Under the pieces are notes generated by a model. It saw nothing but the letters and a program-made list of their open reading frames with translations, was not told the DNA's origin and did not search any database. A DNA stretch of 32,414 nt from a virus. Position numbers and translations under genes: made by a program. This document shows positions 1 to 8,560 of this stretch, in pieces (within the stretch, counting starts at the first letter, position 1; each line of letters starts with the position of its first letter). Location of the stretch: positions 1-32,414 of IMG/VR virus record IMGVR_UViG_3300037193_002104; one strand, written 5' to 3'.

Positions 1-106
1 AGATCGGCACGACCGCGATCAGGCCGATGACGTTGCGCACGGCCCAGCCAAGGATGAACAGGCGGGCGGCGAGGTCGAAGGCGCGGCGGATGATGGCGCG
101 GCTCAT
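1..106 (-). CDS. Small membrane protein, C-terminal part outside the window
   Basis: An open frame starts with ATG at 106 and runs off the left edge after 35 codons. It begins MSRAIIRRAFDLAARLF, and residues 12-35 are almost entirely hydrophobic, which suggests one N-terminal membrane helix preceded by arginines (positive-inside). The start overlaps the stop of the upstream zinc-finger gene as ATGA (103-106), so the two are probably co-translated. A holin or other small phage membrane protein is possible, but too little is visible to name it. Confidence 0.55.
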   Translation of the reverse strand, partial: MSRAIIRRAFDLAARLFILGWAVRNVIGLIAVVPI

Positions 107-474
107 GTCCGCTTCCTATCGATGTAGCGATAGCCGCTGTCGAGCAGCTTCGCCGCTGCGATGTCGGCGCGAGGACGGCCCTCTGCGCGATCCTCGTCGT
201 TGAATTTGTCGAGGATCGAGACGAATTCCTTAAATGCTTCCTGCGCGACCTCGCCAGAGCCGCGATTGATCCGCCACGCCTGCGCGAGCGTCACGATCAC
301 CGAGCCGCGCGCGAGATCGCGGTTGCCCTTGGCCTTGCGGCATTCGGTCGAGCAGTAAACAGGGCGCGGCCCATGAGGGCTTTTGCGCTTAACCTCGCCG
401 CCGCAGTTCGGGCAAACCATCTGATTTGCCGTTTCGCGCAGGCTGGGGCGCGTTGTCCGCTTTCTAGGTTCCAT
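103..474 (-). CDS. Zinc-finger phage protein of unknown function
   Basis: The 123-residue protein has a basic N-terminus, then a CPNCGG knuckle at about residue 21 and a CSTEC knuckle at about residue 41. Together they form a four-cysteine zinc site of a type common in small alphaproteobacterial phage proteins (family recollection). The C-terminal half looks helical and charged and has no recognisable catalytic motif. The ATG at 474 is preceded by CTAGTTGGAGCTAG (478-491 on this strand), whose GGAG is a good Shine-Dalgarno sequence three bases plus CTAG from the start. It is the first gene of a leftward pair with the partial membrane protein. A nucleic-acid or protein-binding role is likely; the exact job is unknown. 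Confidence 0.7.
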   Translation of the reverse strand: MEPRKRTTRPSLRETANQMVCPNCGGEVKRKSPHGPRPVYCSTECRKAKGNRDLARGSVIVTLAQAWRINRGSGEVAQEAFKEFVSILDKFNDEDRAEGRPRADIAAAKLLDSGYRYIDRKRT

Positions 475-677
475 CGGCTAGCTCCAACTAGTGAGGGCCT
501 GAAATCGCCTCTCTGGGAATTACAACTAAGGCAGAATTCACAGAGAGGCAACAGGAAAACGACATCGCTGGAATGGCTGCCACCATGCCTGATCGCGTCC
601 CTCGCGCGTCCTATCGCTTCTGCGCGCATAAGGTGATAAGGAGCCGGGCCAACGTTCCCCTGTTGGAGAGATTGAGC
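475..677. promoter_or_regulatory. Divergent intergenic region with a 43-base dyad
   Basis: This 203-base gap separates the leftward gene starting at 474 from the rightward gene starting at 678. It holds an imperfect palindrome at 507-549: arms GCCTCTCTG (507-515) and CAGAGAGGC (541-549), one G/A mismatch, then inner arms GAATT (517-521) and AATTC (535-539) around a 13-base loop. No T-run follows on either strand, so a factor-independent terminator is unlikely. An operator or RNA hairpin acting on the divergent genes is more plausible. I see no convincing promoter boxes and no gene in the rest of the gap. Confidence 0.6.
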
Positions 678-923
678 ATGGCCGTTTCGGTTTACGAGTT
701 CGGGGGTGCCCGCAAAGTCAGGGGGACCACGCTGCAGGTCGCGGACGGTCAACCGCTCGTGAAGCATTCCACTACGGGGGAAAAGACGCTTGGCAGCGGG
801 ACCAACCTGATCCGGATCGTCGGAACCGGCTCGATCACCTGGCCAAATGAAATCGTCGAGCAGTTCACGGACGCCGAGCAGATCAGGGGCGTTCGGCCTG
901 GCACTGTGATCACGCTGGCCTGA
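678..923 (+). CDS. Small putative tail-associated protein
   Basis: The 81-residue protein starts MAVSVYEFGG and is rich in short beta-prone stretches with Thr, Val and Gly. It has no membrane segment and no recognised domain. I chose the ATG at 678 because GGAGAG lies about seven bases upstream; a longer open frame reaches 573 but has no ribosome-binding site there. Its stop overlaps the start of the next gene as TGATG. The tight coupling to a large tail protein suggests a tail-tip, adaptor or fibre-associated role, which is inference from position only. Confidence 0.7.
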   Translation: MAVSVYEFGGARKVRGTTLQVADGQPLVKHSTTGEKTLGSGTNLIRIVGTGSITWPNEIVEQFTDAEQIRGVRPGTVITLA

Positions 924-3064
924 TGTTTGGTTTCGGCCTGAATATGGGGATCGCCAAGCGCGGAAGCGCAGCGCCCCCCGCCCCCGTCAACACTGTCCTG
1001 CCCGCTATTTCCGGCCCTCCGACCGTTGGACAGACGATCAACGGTTCGGACGGCACTTGGACCAACAGCCCGACGAGCTACGCCTACCAGTGGTTTGCCG
1101 ATGGCGTGGCGATCAGCGGGGCGACGGCGAATAGCTACCTGCTGACCACGGCCGAATTCAACAAGTTCATTACCTTTAGGGTCACGGCCACGAATGCCGG
1201 TGGCAGCACTGCCGCGACAAGCGCCGCCGTTGGCCAGGTTGCCGCCGCAGCCGCTGCCACGTTCGTCTCCGACGACCTCAACAACGCCACCGGCTCGGCC
1301 GTCGATGTCAATGGATGGGTGCCGGATATAGGCAACGCATGGGTCGAAGCCGCGCATGGATCAGCAACGGGCGTCGTCGCGGCGTCGGGCGGGGCCTATG
1401 TCACGGGATCGGTTTCGTCCAATCACTTCACCATATCGCCGACTGCGCCAGCGAGCGCCGATTACGAGGTTCGGGCCGGTGTGCGCGAACCGAGCAATCC
1501 AACGCGCGGCCTGCCTGGCCTGCTAACCCATTGGGATCATCTGTCTCCGGCGCAGCTCGGTTATCGCGTCTACATCAACAGCGACAACACGATCAATTTC
1601 CTGCGCTTCAACAACAGCGGGACCGCTGTAGTCATGCGGACCGTGCCGATCGCGAATCCCGGCACCGTGGTCCACAATGACCGTCTTGCCGTATTTGTTC
1701 TGCCCGATCGAGTCCGCCTACGTTGGGTGAATGAGTTGACCGGCGCAGTCGTCACATACGACGATACGCACGCTGACCGCATCACCAACGCCAATTACGG
1801 CGGCATCAACTATCGGCTCAACTCCCGCATCCAAGCAACCGTGACCATCAAGGCGCTGCCCCAAGCGACTGCGCACAGCGCCATTGTCGCCGATGGCGTG
1901 CGCTCGCGCTTCGTTTCGCCCCCGAGCTTCGTTGACGGCAGCTTTCTTTTCGCCGGATCGGTCAAGGCGGATGGATCGGTTCAAGTTACCAAGACCGATG
2001 GCACGACGCACACAACGACAGTGCTGGACGCGGCATTAGACATCGACGATCACGCCGAGCCGGGCCTGCTCAAGCTGCCGGGCGGAAAGATGTTCGCGGC
2101 TTGGAGCCGCCACGGCCTCGACAGCACTGTGTTCTACAAGATCAGCAGCAACGCGCTGCCCGACATCAGCGCTTTCAGCGCGCGGCGCAGCATTACGGAT
2201 GCGGCAGGCAACCTGCGCTTTTTCGCGGTGTGCATGTTGAGCGACAACATCGTGCGGGTGTTTTACCGGCAAGGCAACTCGGGCACCCGCCCAACCAAGA
2301 TGGCGAGCGCGCCAGCGGCGGACATCGAGGCGGGCACCGAAACTTGGACGCTTACGACGCTATTCCAAGAAACCAATCAGCGGCCCTATCCGATCTTCGT
2401 AAAGAACGGTTCCAACCGCATCGACGTTCTGATCAATACCGGGCACACGAATGAGACGGCGGCGACGCTGTATCACGCCTACCTGCAGCCCGACGCCGGA
2501 ACGCTCAAGTGCTATACCTCGGCAGGCGTCGAGATTCCCCTGCCGTGCGACGTGTCCACCGAGGCGACGCTGATCGACAATGCGACGGGCGGGCGCTGCC
2601 TACCCGACAAGATCGCCATCGGCGCGGATGGGCAGCCGCGCGTGATATGGTTCAAATACCCCACGGCGGCGCTCGACACTGCCGAAATCCTGACCAACAT
2701 CGAATATTGGCATGGCCGCTGGGATGGTTCGGCTTGGGTGAAAAACCGGATCAAGCAAAACCAGCGCTCGCTCTATCGCCTGACTGGCAGCAGCATGGGC
2801 GGCAACTGTTCGTTCGATGGCAACGACACGACGATCCTCTACATTTCCGAGATCGTGAACGACATTTACGAGATTCGGAAATACCAAATCAATGAGGGCA
2901 CGGGCGCGCTAACGCTGCTTTCAATCGTGACCGCCAATTCGCAGGTTCACTGCATCCGGCCTCATAGTCCCGCTGGCGGCTCGCGCCCGTTCGCACTGAC
3001 TTACTGCCACGCCAACCGCTACACCGCGCTCGACGATTTCTCGACGGAATTGCGAGCGGCATAG
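923..3064 (+). CDS. Tail protein with Ig-like domain and BNR-type beta-propeller
   Basis: This 713-residue protein has three visible parts. Residues about 20-108 form a bacterial Ig-like domain of the repeat type with GPPTVGQTI, GTWTNSP, YQWFADG and VTATNAGGS. Residues about 113-310 are a beta-rich section that looks like a concanavalin or jelly-roll fold. Residues about 320-710 contain features of the BNR_4 propeller family (LLKLPGGKMFAAW, VFYKIS, NIVRVFYRQGN, IEYWHGRWDGSAW). Such proteins sit at the phage tail tip or spike and bind or cleave host surface glycans; I see no assigned catalytic residues. The start overlaps the previous stop (TGATG). Composition matches its neighbours and the frame is intact. 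Confidence 0.8.
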   Translation: MFGFGLNMGIAKRGSAAPPAPVNTVLPAISGPPTVGQTINGSDGTWTNSPTSYAYQWFADGVAISGATANSYLLTTAEFNKFITFRVTATNAGGSTAATSAAVGQVAAAAAATFVSDDLNNATGSAVDVNGWVPDIGNAWVEAAHGSATGVVAASGGAYVTGSVSSNHFTISPTAPASADYEVRAGVREPSNPTRGLPGLLTHWDHLSPAQLGYRVYINSDNTINFLRFNNSGTAVVMRTVPIANPGTVVHNDRLAVFVLPDRVRLRWVNELTGAVVTYDDTHADRITNANYGGINYRLNSRIQATVTIKALPQATAHSAIVADGVRSRFVSPPSFVDGSFLFAGSVKADGSVQVTKTDGTTHTTTVLDAALDIDDHAEPGLLKLPGGKMFAAWSRHGLDSTVFYKISSNALPDISAFSARRSITDAAGNLRFFAVCMLSDNIVRVFYRQGNSGTRPTKMASAPAADIEAGTETWTLTTLFQETNQRPYPIFVKNGSNRIDVLINTGHTNETAATLYHAYLQPDAGTLKCYTSAGVEIPLPCDVSTEATLIDNATGGRCLPDKIAIGADGQPRVIWFKYPTAALDTAEILTNIEYWHGRWDGSAWVKNRIKQNQRSLYRLTGSSMGGNCSFDGNDTTILYISEIVNDIYEIRKYQINEGTGALTLLSIVTANSQVHCIRPHSPAGGSRPFALTYCHANRYTALDDFSTELRAA

Positions 3065-3074
3065 GAGAAAAATC

Positions 3075-5471
3075 ATGGCCGAGGTTGATGTAGGCAAGCA
3101 GCTCCCGCTTCTCGTGGCCGCGCAGGGGGCGATTGCCGAGGCGATAGCGTTGGCCTCTCCCGTCGAGATTCCAGAAGATTTGCCGCTCCTGCTGAAATGG
3201 AAAGGCGTGCTGATTGGCGGCGGCGGATATATCACCAACGTTGCGCGCAACCGGGTCAATGGGTTGCTGTTCGCCGGAACGGACGTGCAGAACGGCTATT
3301 TCCGGCGTCCCGGCGATCCGGAGTGGGCAACCATTTTTCGCCGCGACACGATGGACCCGAAGGATATGGTCCGTTCGGCCGAAGGCAATTCCAAGGGGGA
3401 TGGGCTGGCCTCGTGCATGGTGGCGTTCGCCGGGCAGGACGGCACGCGCGCCTACTCGCATATTCACGCCAGCGTGTTCACCATCGACCTTGATCCGGCG
3501 ATCCCACTGACCAAGCCGGGTGGAATCAAGTGCAGGAGGTGGAACCTGCCGCTTAAGCACATGCGGCCCAATCTTGGCGACAGCAAGTTTTCATCTCCGG
3601 GCATGGCCGGGCATCCGACCGACAAGGAAACTGCGCTACTCGGGACGTGGAATGACGGGGCCTACTTCACGAAAGACGGCGGCTATAATTGCCCGCAAAT
3701 CGACGTGCCGGTTGGCTTCGGATCGGCTGCACCGGAGAAAGGCCGCGAGCGCTATCTTGTCTGGATCGACCAGACCAACCCGCAAATCTGCTACATCTTC
3801 TGCCAGGGCACGGGCCTGCACCGTTCCACGACCGGCGTGGCGGGGCCGTATACCTTGATCGAGGGCGGCCCCAAGATGGCGGTCAACCTGTTCGGCGAGC
3901 CCGATGGAACGCTTTGGGTTTGCGGCGATGGCCGCATTCCGAATGAGACTGGCTCCGCCTACGTCAAAGGACTTTCGGCCGACGCTGGTCTGTGGACGCT
4001 CAAGGGCGACGCTTGGACGTTCATAGGCAACCCGCTCGGCACGAAGAGTAATTTCCCCTGGCACGTCGCTGTCGCCACCTACCCATCCAAAGTGACGGGC
4101 GGCAAGGTCGTGCTGTGCTGGGCCGAGGCGATCGGGGCCCTGAATCAAAGGGGCGGCACAGGTAACTGGTTTTACATGGAAAACGCCTCAACAGCGGACG
4201 TGATCGCTGGCGGCGAGGCGGCTTGGCATCTCGCCACAGGGCTGCGCGTCGGCGGCGGCTTCGCGTTCACCGAGGAATATGGGGAAATCTTGCTCGGCGG
4301 CGGCTTCGGCGTCCTACGCGACTTGGATTTCCTGACGCCGGAAAAGCACTCTGATTACCCGCTACAGGCGGCGCTCCCGCGAATTCTCGCGCATGACTAC
4401 TCTGCGGGGATCGAGGAATTCATCGTCAACAACATCTTCGTCAACCCGACGAACGGGCGGATATTCCTGAATTGCTGGGACCGGCACATTGTCGAGGTAA
4501 CTGATTTAGACGCCTACACGGCGGCGGTTCGGATGCCTACCGGGGCACGTCTTTCCATCGCGCACGGCATGGACAACGCGATAGACTATCCCGATTACTA
4601 CGTTTGCGCGGCCGGTTCCGGCACGCCCGCTCACTCGTATTCCGAGGGCGGCAAGGCGTGGACGCAATTCGCCGCCACGGCGGCCGAGAAGTTGATCGCC
4701 TATCCTGACTCGGCGGGCAACGGCTCGGCGGGCGCCATCGCCATGAGCAATCGCGACGATATCGTGATCTGCCAGTCGAATAACCTGCCCGCGATCGAGA
4801 GCCGGGGCAGCAAGGTATTCCGCCAGATCAGGCTCAATGGCCTCACGAGTTACAGCACCATCAACAGCTATACGACGATCCGTAAGAACGTCTCGGCCGA
4901 CAAGACGCGGCCCGGCGTTTTCGCGATGGTCGTGCCGATGACCGTGCCCGGAGTGCAGAACGCGGTGAACAACCCGCTCGGCGGTCTATGGGTGCGCCCT
5001 GGCATCAACGCCGAATGGGAACAGACCTTCAAGGGCCGCATCGGCAGCAAGGGCGAAACCTCGCAATTCTGGAATTGCCATTTGAAGTATGTGCCGGGCC
5101 GCTCGGGTGAGCTGCTTTACACCGGCTACATCGGCCAGGCGCAATCGCCGCTCGTGCATCTAACCGACGATGGCCGCGCGCAAAGCGAGTTCCCCGATGT
5201 CAGCGACGTGCTGGTCTTTGGCTTCGGGCGCAACCGGCCGGGAGCCGCCTATCCGGTCGTGATGTTTCGGGGCAAATACAAGGGCATCGAAGGCTTCTGG
5301 ATGACGCTCGATTGGTTCGCGACGTGCGAATTCGTGAGCGACATATTCCTCAACAATTATTGGTCGTCGGGCACTACCAGCATCGCGGGCGACATGACCG
5401 AGAGCGGCCTTGGCAAGTGGTTCGTCTCGATCGGCGGCAAGGGCGCGGTGTATGCGCTCCCCGCAAGCTAA
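3075..5471 (+). CDS. Beta-propeller tail protein, GH74/sialidase-like repeats
   Basis: The 798-residue protein begins with a short helical segment, then enters repeats resembling the seven-bladed propellers of glycoside hydrolase family 74 and sialidases: GGGGYITNVARN, LLFAGTDVQNGYF and several later blades with GGxF or FxxxDGG turns. Family members hydrolyse or bind glucans, and in phages such propellers are receptor-binding or depolymerising tail fibres. I cannot assign catalytic acids, so binding without cleavage is equally possible. A GGAG site lies nine bases before the ATG, ten bases after the preceding propeller gene. Its TAA ends two bases before the stop of the convergent leftward operon, so the two transcription units meet here with no spacer. 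Confidence 0.75.
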   Translation: MAEVDVGKQLPLLVAAQGAIAEAIALASPVEIPEDLPLLLKWKGVLIGGGGYITNVARNRVNGLLFAGTDVQNGYFRRPGDPEWATIFRRDTMDPKDMVRSAEGNSKGDGLASCMVAFAGQDGTRAYSHIHASVFTIDLDPAIPLTKPGGIKCRRWNLPLKHMRPNLGDSKFSSPGMAGHPTDKETALLGTWNDGAYFTKDGGYNCPQIDVPVGFGSAAPEKGRERYLVWIDQTNPQICYIFCQGTGLHRSTTGVAGPYTLIEGGPKMAVNLFGEPDGTLWVCGDGRIPNETGSAYVKGLSADAGLWTLKGDAWTFIGNPLGTKSNFPWHVAVATYPSKVTGGKVVLCWAEAIGALNQRGGTGNWFYMENASTADVIAGGEAAWHLATGLRVGGGFAFTEEYGEILLGGGFGVLRDLDFLTPEKHSDYPLQAALPRILAHDYSAGIEEFIVNNIFVNPTNGRIFLNCWDRHIVEVTDLDAYTAAVRMPTGARLSIAHGMDNAIDYPDYYVCAAGSGTPAHSYSEGGKAWTQFAATAAEKLIAYPDSAGNGSAGAIAMSNRDDIVICQSNNLPAIESRGSKVFRQIRLNGLTSYSTINSYTTIRKNVSADKTRPGVFAMVVPMTVPGVQNAVNNPLGGLWVRPGINAEWEQTFKGRIGSKGETSQFWNCHLKYVPGRSGELLYTGYIGQAQSPLVHLTDDGRAQSEFPDVSDVLVFGFGRNRPGAAYPVVMFRGKYKGIEGFWMTLDWFATCEFVSDIFLNNYWSSGTTSIAGDMTESGLGKWFVSIGGKGAVYALPAS

Positions 5472-5473
5472 CC

Positions 5474-6289
5474 TTACAACCCGGCCTCGGGCCGATAGGG
5501 CGGATGCTGATTGCTGCGCTTCCATAGCATGTGCTCATCGGCTCGCATGAGCATCAGATGAGCGATCACGTCATCCGTTGGGCACATAGCACCGGCCCAA
5601 CTCCCCGCGTAGTAAGCAATCGGATGCATGCATAGTGCAGCGAGGATACGAATATCGCGGCTCTCGTGCCCGCCCGACGACAGCGCGATCGTCGGCTTGA
5701 GGCGGCGAAATAGATAGAACACGCCCGAGCGCTTGGATCGCTCAAGAAACATGCCGGTGAGCATGTATTGCTTGAATTGGCGGTGAGACGTTTTCTCGCC
5801 GAGCAGCCGCATCGCAGCGGCTTCCTGCTCGATTCCCCAAGCCTCAAGGCAGTCGAGTGTCGCGAGATCGTGATCCAAGTGATGCATCGCGGGGAGTTTT
5901 CCCCAACTGATCACGCCATCGCGTTCCATGATCAGGATATCGCAGCCGTGGCGGCGCGAGTGCCAGCGGTTGCGCAACCGCCAGCCATCATCACCCTTGG
6001 GCGGCGGTGCGCCGATCTTGGCCAACTCGGCGGCTTTGGGATAGCTCGGCTCGATGACAAGGCGCTTGCCGTCGAGCGGCATCGGAATGCCCGCCCAATC
6101 GCCACGCTCGGCTGCGATCTGCCGCAGCCCTTCGCGCAGGCCATAATGCGTGTCGAGTGATCTAGCCGCCTGCTGTCCGCGAGACAGCAGTTGCCTTGAC
6201 GCTGGCGGCTGGGATGCGCTTGTCGGGCGGGCGCTTGCGCGTCGTTGCTTGGCGGCCTCGGCGCGGCGTCGCTGCCGGTTTTTCGTCAT
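5474..6289 (-). CDS. Conserved phage protein of unknown function
   Basis: The 271-residue protein has a very basic, Ser/Ala-rich N-terminus (residues 1-35), then a helical body with repeated His and Trp (WHSRRHGCDILIM, MHHLDHDLATLDCLEAWGIE, MLTGMFLERSKRSG). Similar proteins occur in other alpha- and betaproteobacterial phages as far as I recall, always without assigned function. The ATG at 6289 has a strong site, GGAGCTAG at 6293-6300 three bases away, so I keep this start although it puts the first 128 bases inside the preceding gene in another frame. It is the last gene of the leftward operon and ends against the convergent tail gene. Confidence 0.7.
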   Translation of the reverse strand: MTKNRQRRRAEAAKQRRASARPTSASQPPASRQLLSRGQQAARSLDTHYGLREGLRQIAAERGDWAGIPMPLDGKRLVIEPSYPKAAELAKIGAPPPKGDDGWRLRNRWHSRRHGCDILIMERDGVISWGKLPAMHHLDHDLATLDCLEAWGIEQEAAAMRLLGEKTSHRQFKQYMLTGMFLERSKRSGVFYLFRRLKPTIALSSGGHESRDIRILAALCMHPIAYYAGSWAGAMCPTDDVIAHLMLMRADEHMLWKRSNQHPPYRPEAGL

Positions 6290-6533
6290 TTGCTAGCTCC
6301 CCTTCGCCGGGCGATCCGGCAATGATATATTCGCATGTCGCGGGATCGAAGCCCTTGGCCCGTCGATAGATCGGCTCGCCGTCCTGCTCACCGATCTCGA
6401 TCAGCAGCACGAAACCGCGCCTGATCATGTCCATCACGACGCTCTTGGCACGCTCGACCTCGGCGGGCTTGCCAGGATCGAATGAGAGCTTTGTGTCGCC
6501 CTCTCCGACATTCAGGATAGCCAATTCGCCCAT
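6162..6533 (-). CDS. Small charged protein with basic tail, unknown function
   Basis: The 123-residue protein starts MGELAILNVGEGDTK. Residues 1-75 look like a compact alpha/beta domain (SFDPGKPAEVERAK, DMIRRGFVLLIEIG), and residues 80-123 are a disordered Lys/Arg/Pro-rich tail. I chose the ATG at 6533 because GAGG and GAGAG lie just upstream and it sits 11 bases after the helicase stop; the frame stays open further upstream into the helicase but without support. The tail overlaps the next gene by 128 bases, unusually long for this window. A DNA-binding accessory to the helicase is possible but unproven. Confidence 0.6.
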   Translation of the reverse strand: MGELAILNVGEGDTKLSFDPGKPAEVERAKSVVMDMIRRGFVLLIEIGEQDGEPIYRRAKGFDPATCEYIIAGSPGEGELANDEKPAATPRRGRQATTRKRPPDKRIPAASVKATAVSRTAGG

Positions 6534-6544
6534 ATCTCTCTTCC

Positions 6545-7660
6545 TCACAAGACGACCGTCACCCGCTCGGCGGCGCGGGTTACGGCGGTATAGAGCCAAT
6601 TCTGCCGATGCTCGCGAAACACGCCGCTCTCGTCAAAGACGATCACGCTATCCCATTGGCTGCCCTGCGCCTTGTGGCATGTGATTGCCCAGCCAAAGGT
6701 GAATTCGTGATAGGCCCGGCGCTCTTTCCAGTGCAGCTCGGACTCGGTGCCTTCGAAAAAATGCGGCAGAACCTTGAGCGGGTGAGGGTCGCGATCCTCG
6801 TCGAGCGAACGGGCGCGGATTTCCCAGAGCGGATCGCCTTTCGTGCGCTCGCCAAGCTCGACTGTCTCGGCTTCCCATAGGCCGCCGTTGAATAGGCCCT
6901 CGTCGTGTTTGTTGCGAAGACAGATCAGCCGATCACCGATCGAGGGCTTGAACGGCTGGGCGTCGTCGAGCAGGCCCTTGAGGTTCCTGATCTTGCGGTT
7001 GAACGTGACGCGCGAGCGGTTGAGGCCGCAGATCAATTGATCCGTCTCAATCACGTCGCGCTGCATCGCCTTGGCGATCACACGGCTCTCGCCATACGTT
7101 CCGAGGCGCAGCGCCTTGCCTTCGCGAATATCCATCGACATGCGGATGATCGGGTTGTCGCGCGCCTGGCGGTGAACCTCTGTCAGCATGACATCGGGCG
7201 TGGCGTTGATGAAAAAGCCTTCGCCGTCGATCGGCGGGAGCTGCGCCGGATCGCCGAGGACAAGGATGCGCACGCCGTAGCTCAAGAGGTCGCGCGCCAG
7301 GATTTCGGGAACCATTGAAACCTCATCGACGATGAGCAGCTTGGCATCGGCCAGCGCGCTCTCGGGATTGAGGATGAATGACGCCTCGCCTGTCTCGGGA
7401 TCGACCTCGACCTTGTAGATCAGCGAGTGGATCGTGCTGGCGTCCTCGCAGCCTTTCTTGCGCAGCACGAGCGCGGCCTTGCCGGTGAACGTCGCATAGA
7501 GGACTCGGCCCTTGACGAGCTTCGCGATCTCTTGGGCGAGGGTCGTCTTGCCGGTGCCTGCATAGCCGAACAGCCGGAACACTTGCGGGCCGCTCCGATC
7601 CTTGAGCCAAGCCTGCACGGCCGAGATCGCGCCGTCCTGTTGGGGGGACCAATGGATCAT
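6545..7660 (-). CDS. SF1 DNA helicase, RecD/Dda-like
   Basis: This 371-residue protein is a superfamily 1B-type ATP-dependent DNA helicase. Visible motifs are Walker A GYAGTGKTT (residues 32-40), motif Ia around TFTGKAA, Walker B LLIVDEVSM (108-116), motif III LGDPAQLPPI (135-144), motif IV-like LTEVHRQA, motif V TCHKAQGSQWD and motif VI YTAVTRA near the C-terminus. Dda and RecD2 relatives unwind 5' to 3' at forks and during recombination. It lacks a large N-terminal extension, as in phage Dda. I chose the ATG at 7660 because it forms ATGA with the upstream stop; the frame remains open to 7732. It belongs with the ERF and exonuclease genes upstream. Confidence 0.9.
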   Translation of the reverse strand: MIHWSPQQDGAISAVQAWLKDRSGPQVFRLFGYAGTGKTTLAQEIAKLVKGRVLYATFTGKAALVLRKKGCEDASTIHSLIYKVEVDPETGEASFILNPESALADAKLLIVDEVSMVPEILARDLLSYGVRILVLGDPAQLPPIDGEGFFINATPDVMLTEVHRQARDNPIIRMSMDIREGKALRLGTYGESRVIAKAMQRDVIETDQLICGLNRSRVTFNRKIRNLKGLLDDAQPFKPSIGDRLICLRNKHDEGLFNGGLWEAETVELGERTKGDPLWEIRARSLDEDRDPHPLKVLPHFFEGTESELHWKERRAYHEFTFGWAITCHKAQGSQWDSVIVFDESGVFREHRQNWLYTAVTRAAERVTVVL

Positions 7661-7869
7661 GAGAGCTTCGCGCCTGGCCATCCTGCCTCGGCTGCGCGGG
7701 CGCGTGTCTCGCGCACGATCGCGGCGATCCATTCCTTGCCGTCATCGCCAAGCTCATCCCATTCGCAGCTCGCAAAGATCGAGAGCGGGCCATCGCTGTT
7801 CACGATCGCCTCGGCGTCGGCGAGGAAGCGATGCGCAGGCGTCGCTCGGATATCGTCGGCGGTCGCCAT
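7657..7869 (-). CDS. Small acidic phage protein, unknown function
   Basis: The 70-residue protein (MATADDIRATPAHRFL at the start) is mostly helical and acidic, with no cysteine pair or membrane segment. It is coupled on both sides: TGATG with the preceding 178-residue gene, and ATGA with the helicase. Its role is unknown; the placement only suggests a helper in recombination or replication. Confidence 0.6.
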   Translation of the reverse strand: MATADDIRATPAHRFLADAEAIVNSDGPLSIFASCEWDELGDDGKEWIAAIVRETRARAAEAGWPGAKLS

Positions 7870-8405
7870 CAGTCGGCCAGCGGCAACTCGCCCTCGGCGA
7901 GATACTGCGCGCGGTAAGGCGATAATTCGAGCGCGATCCGGTGAAGGGTAGCGGCGGCGGCGGCCAACTCGTCGCCGATAGAATGCGGCAGCTCGCCGCC
8001 TGCCGTGACGATCTGTTGCATGAGATCGATCGCCTCGTGCGCGTGATAATCGGCCTCACCGAGCCGTGCGCGCAGCTTGCCCATCAGGTCATCGGCCAGA
8101 GGCTTGGCGACAGCTTCGCCGCTATAGCTGGCGCGCGTCTCGGCAACCTCTGCGACCTCGCCCTTGCGTCGGCGTTCCATTTCGATCGCGATGAATTCTG
8201 CCTCGGTGCATTGGCGCAACTCATCCTTGAGCGCGTCGATGTCCTCGATCTCGCCAAGCGCTCGGCGGCGGCGCAGATCAACCCAAAACCGGATCGTCGG
8301 CGGCGCGCAGGGATCGCGCTCTAGCAGCGGAAAGATCAGCTCGTCGGGACGCGCCTTTTCGAGCGCGTCGAATTCGCCTGGCTTGGCAAGGGTGTTTTCG
8401 CTCAT
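7869..8405 (-). CDS. Helical phage protein, unknown function
   Basis: The 178-residue protein starts MSENTLAKPGEFDALE. It is strongly helical and charged: residues 45-95 (DLRRRRALGEIEDIDALKDE and following) and 120-165 look like coiled-coil or helical hairpins with regular Leu and Ala. I recognise no catalytic motif. I chose the ATG at 8405, which overlaps the stop of the preceding small membrane gene as ATGA; the open frame upstream to 8585 lies on top of that gene. It is part of the leftward early operon and co-translated with its neighbours. Confidence 0.65.
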   Translation of the reverse strand: MSENTLAKPGEFDALEKARPDELIFPLLERDPCAPPTIRFWVDLRRRRALGEIEDIDALKDELRQCTEAEFIAIEMERRRKGEVAEVAETRASYSGEAVAKPLADDLMGKLRARLGEADYHAHEAIDLMQQIVTAGGELPHSIGDELAAAAATLHRIALELSPYRAQYLAEGELPLAD

Positions 8406-8560
8406 GGCTTTAGGTTCCTGCGTTGCTGCTCGACCATGTCGCTCACGAGCCGCGCCGAGCGGGAAACGGATCGAGCGCAAAGAATGAGTGTGATGCTGAT
8501 CGCGATATTGCCCAGAGAAACGTAAATATTGATCAGGCTGATCGTCATGGCCAGTTTCAT
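8402..8560 (-). CDS. 52-residue single-pass membrane protein
   Basis: This short gene starts MKLAMTISLINIYVSL. Residues 4-30 form one hydrophobic helix and the remaining tail is basic (SVSRSARLVSDMVEQQRR). It sits exactly between the stop of the 147-residue gene and the start of the 178-residue gene, joined to both by ATGA overlaps (8557-8560 and 8402-8405). That arrangement is the main reason to believe it. The role is unknown; a membrane-targeted accessory or toxic inhibitor is possible. Confidence 0.6.
   Translation of the reverse strand: MKLAMTISLINIYVSLGNIAISITLILCARSVSRSARLVSDMVEQQRRNLKP

Noticed and set aside
5483-5495. CGGCC-TCG-GGCCG hairpin near the convergent gene ends
   Set aside because: Only 5 bp and no T-run on either strand; it lies inside the coding part of the minus-strand gene.
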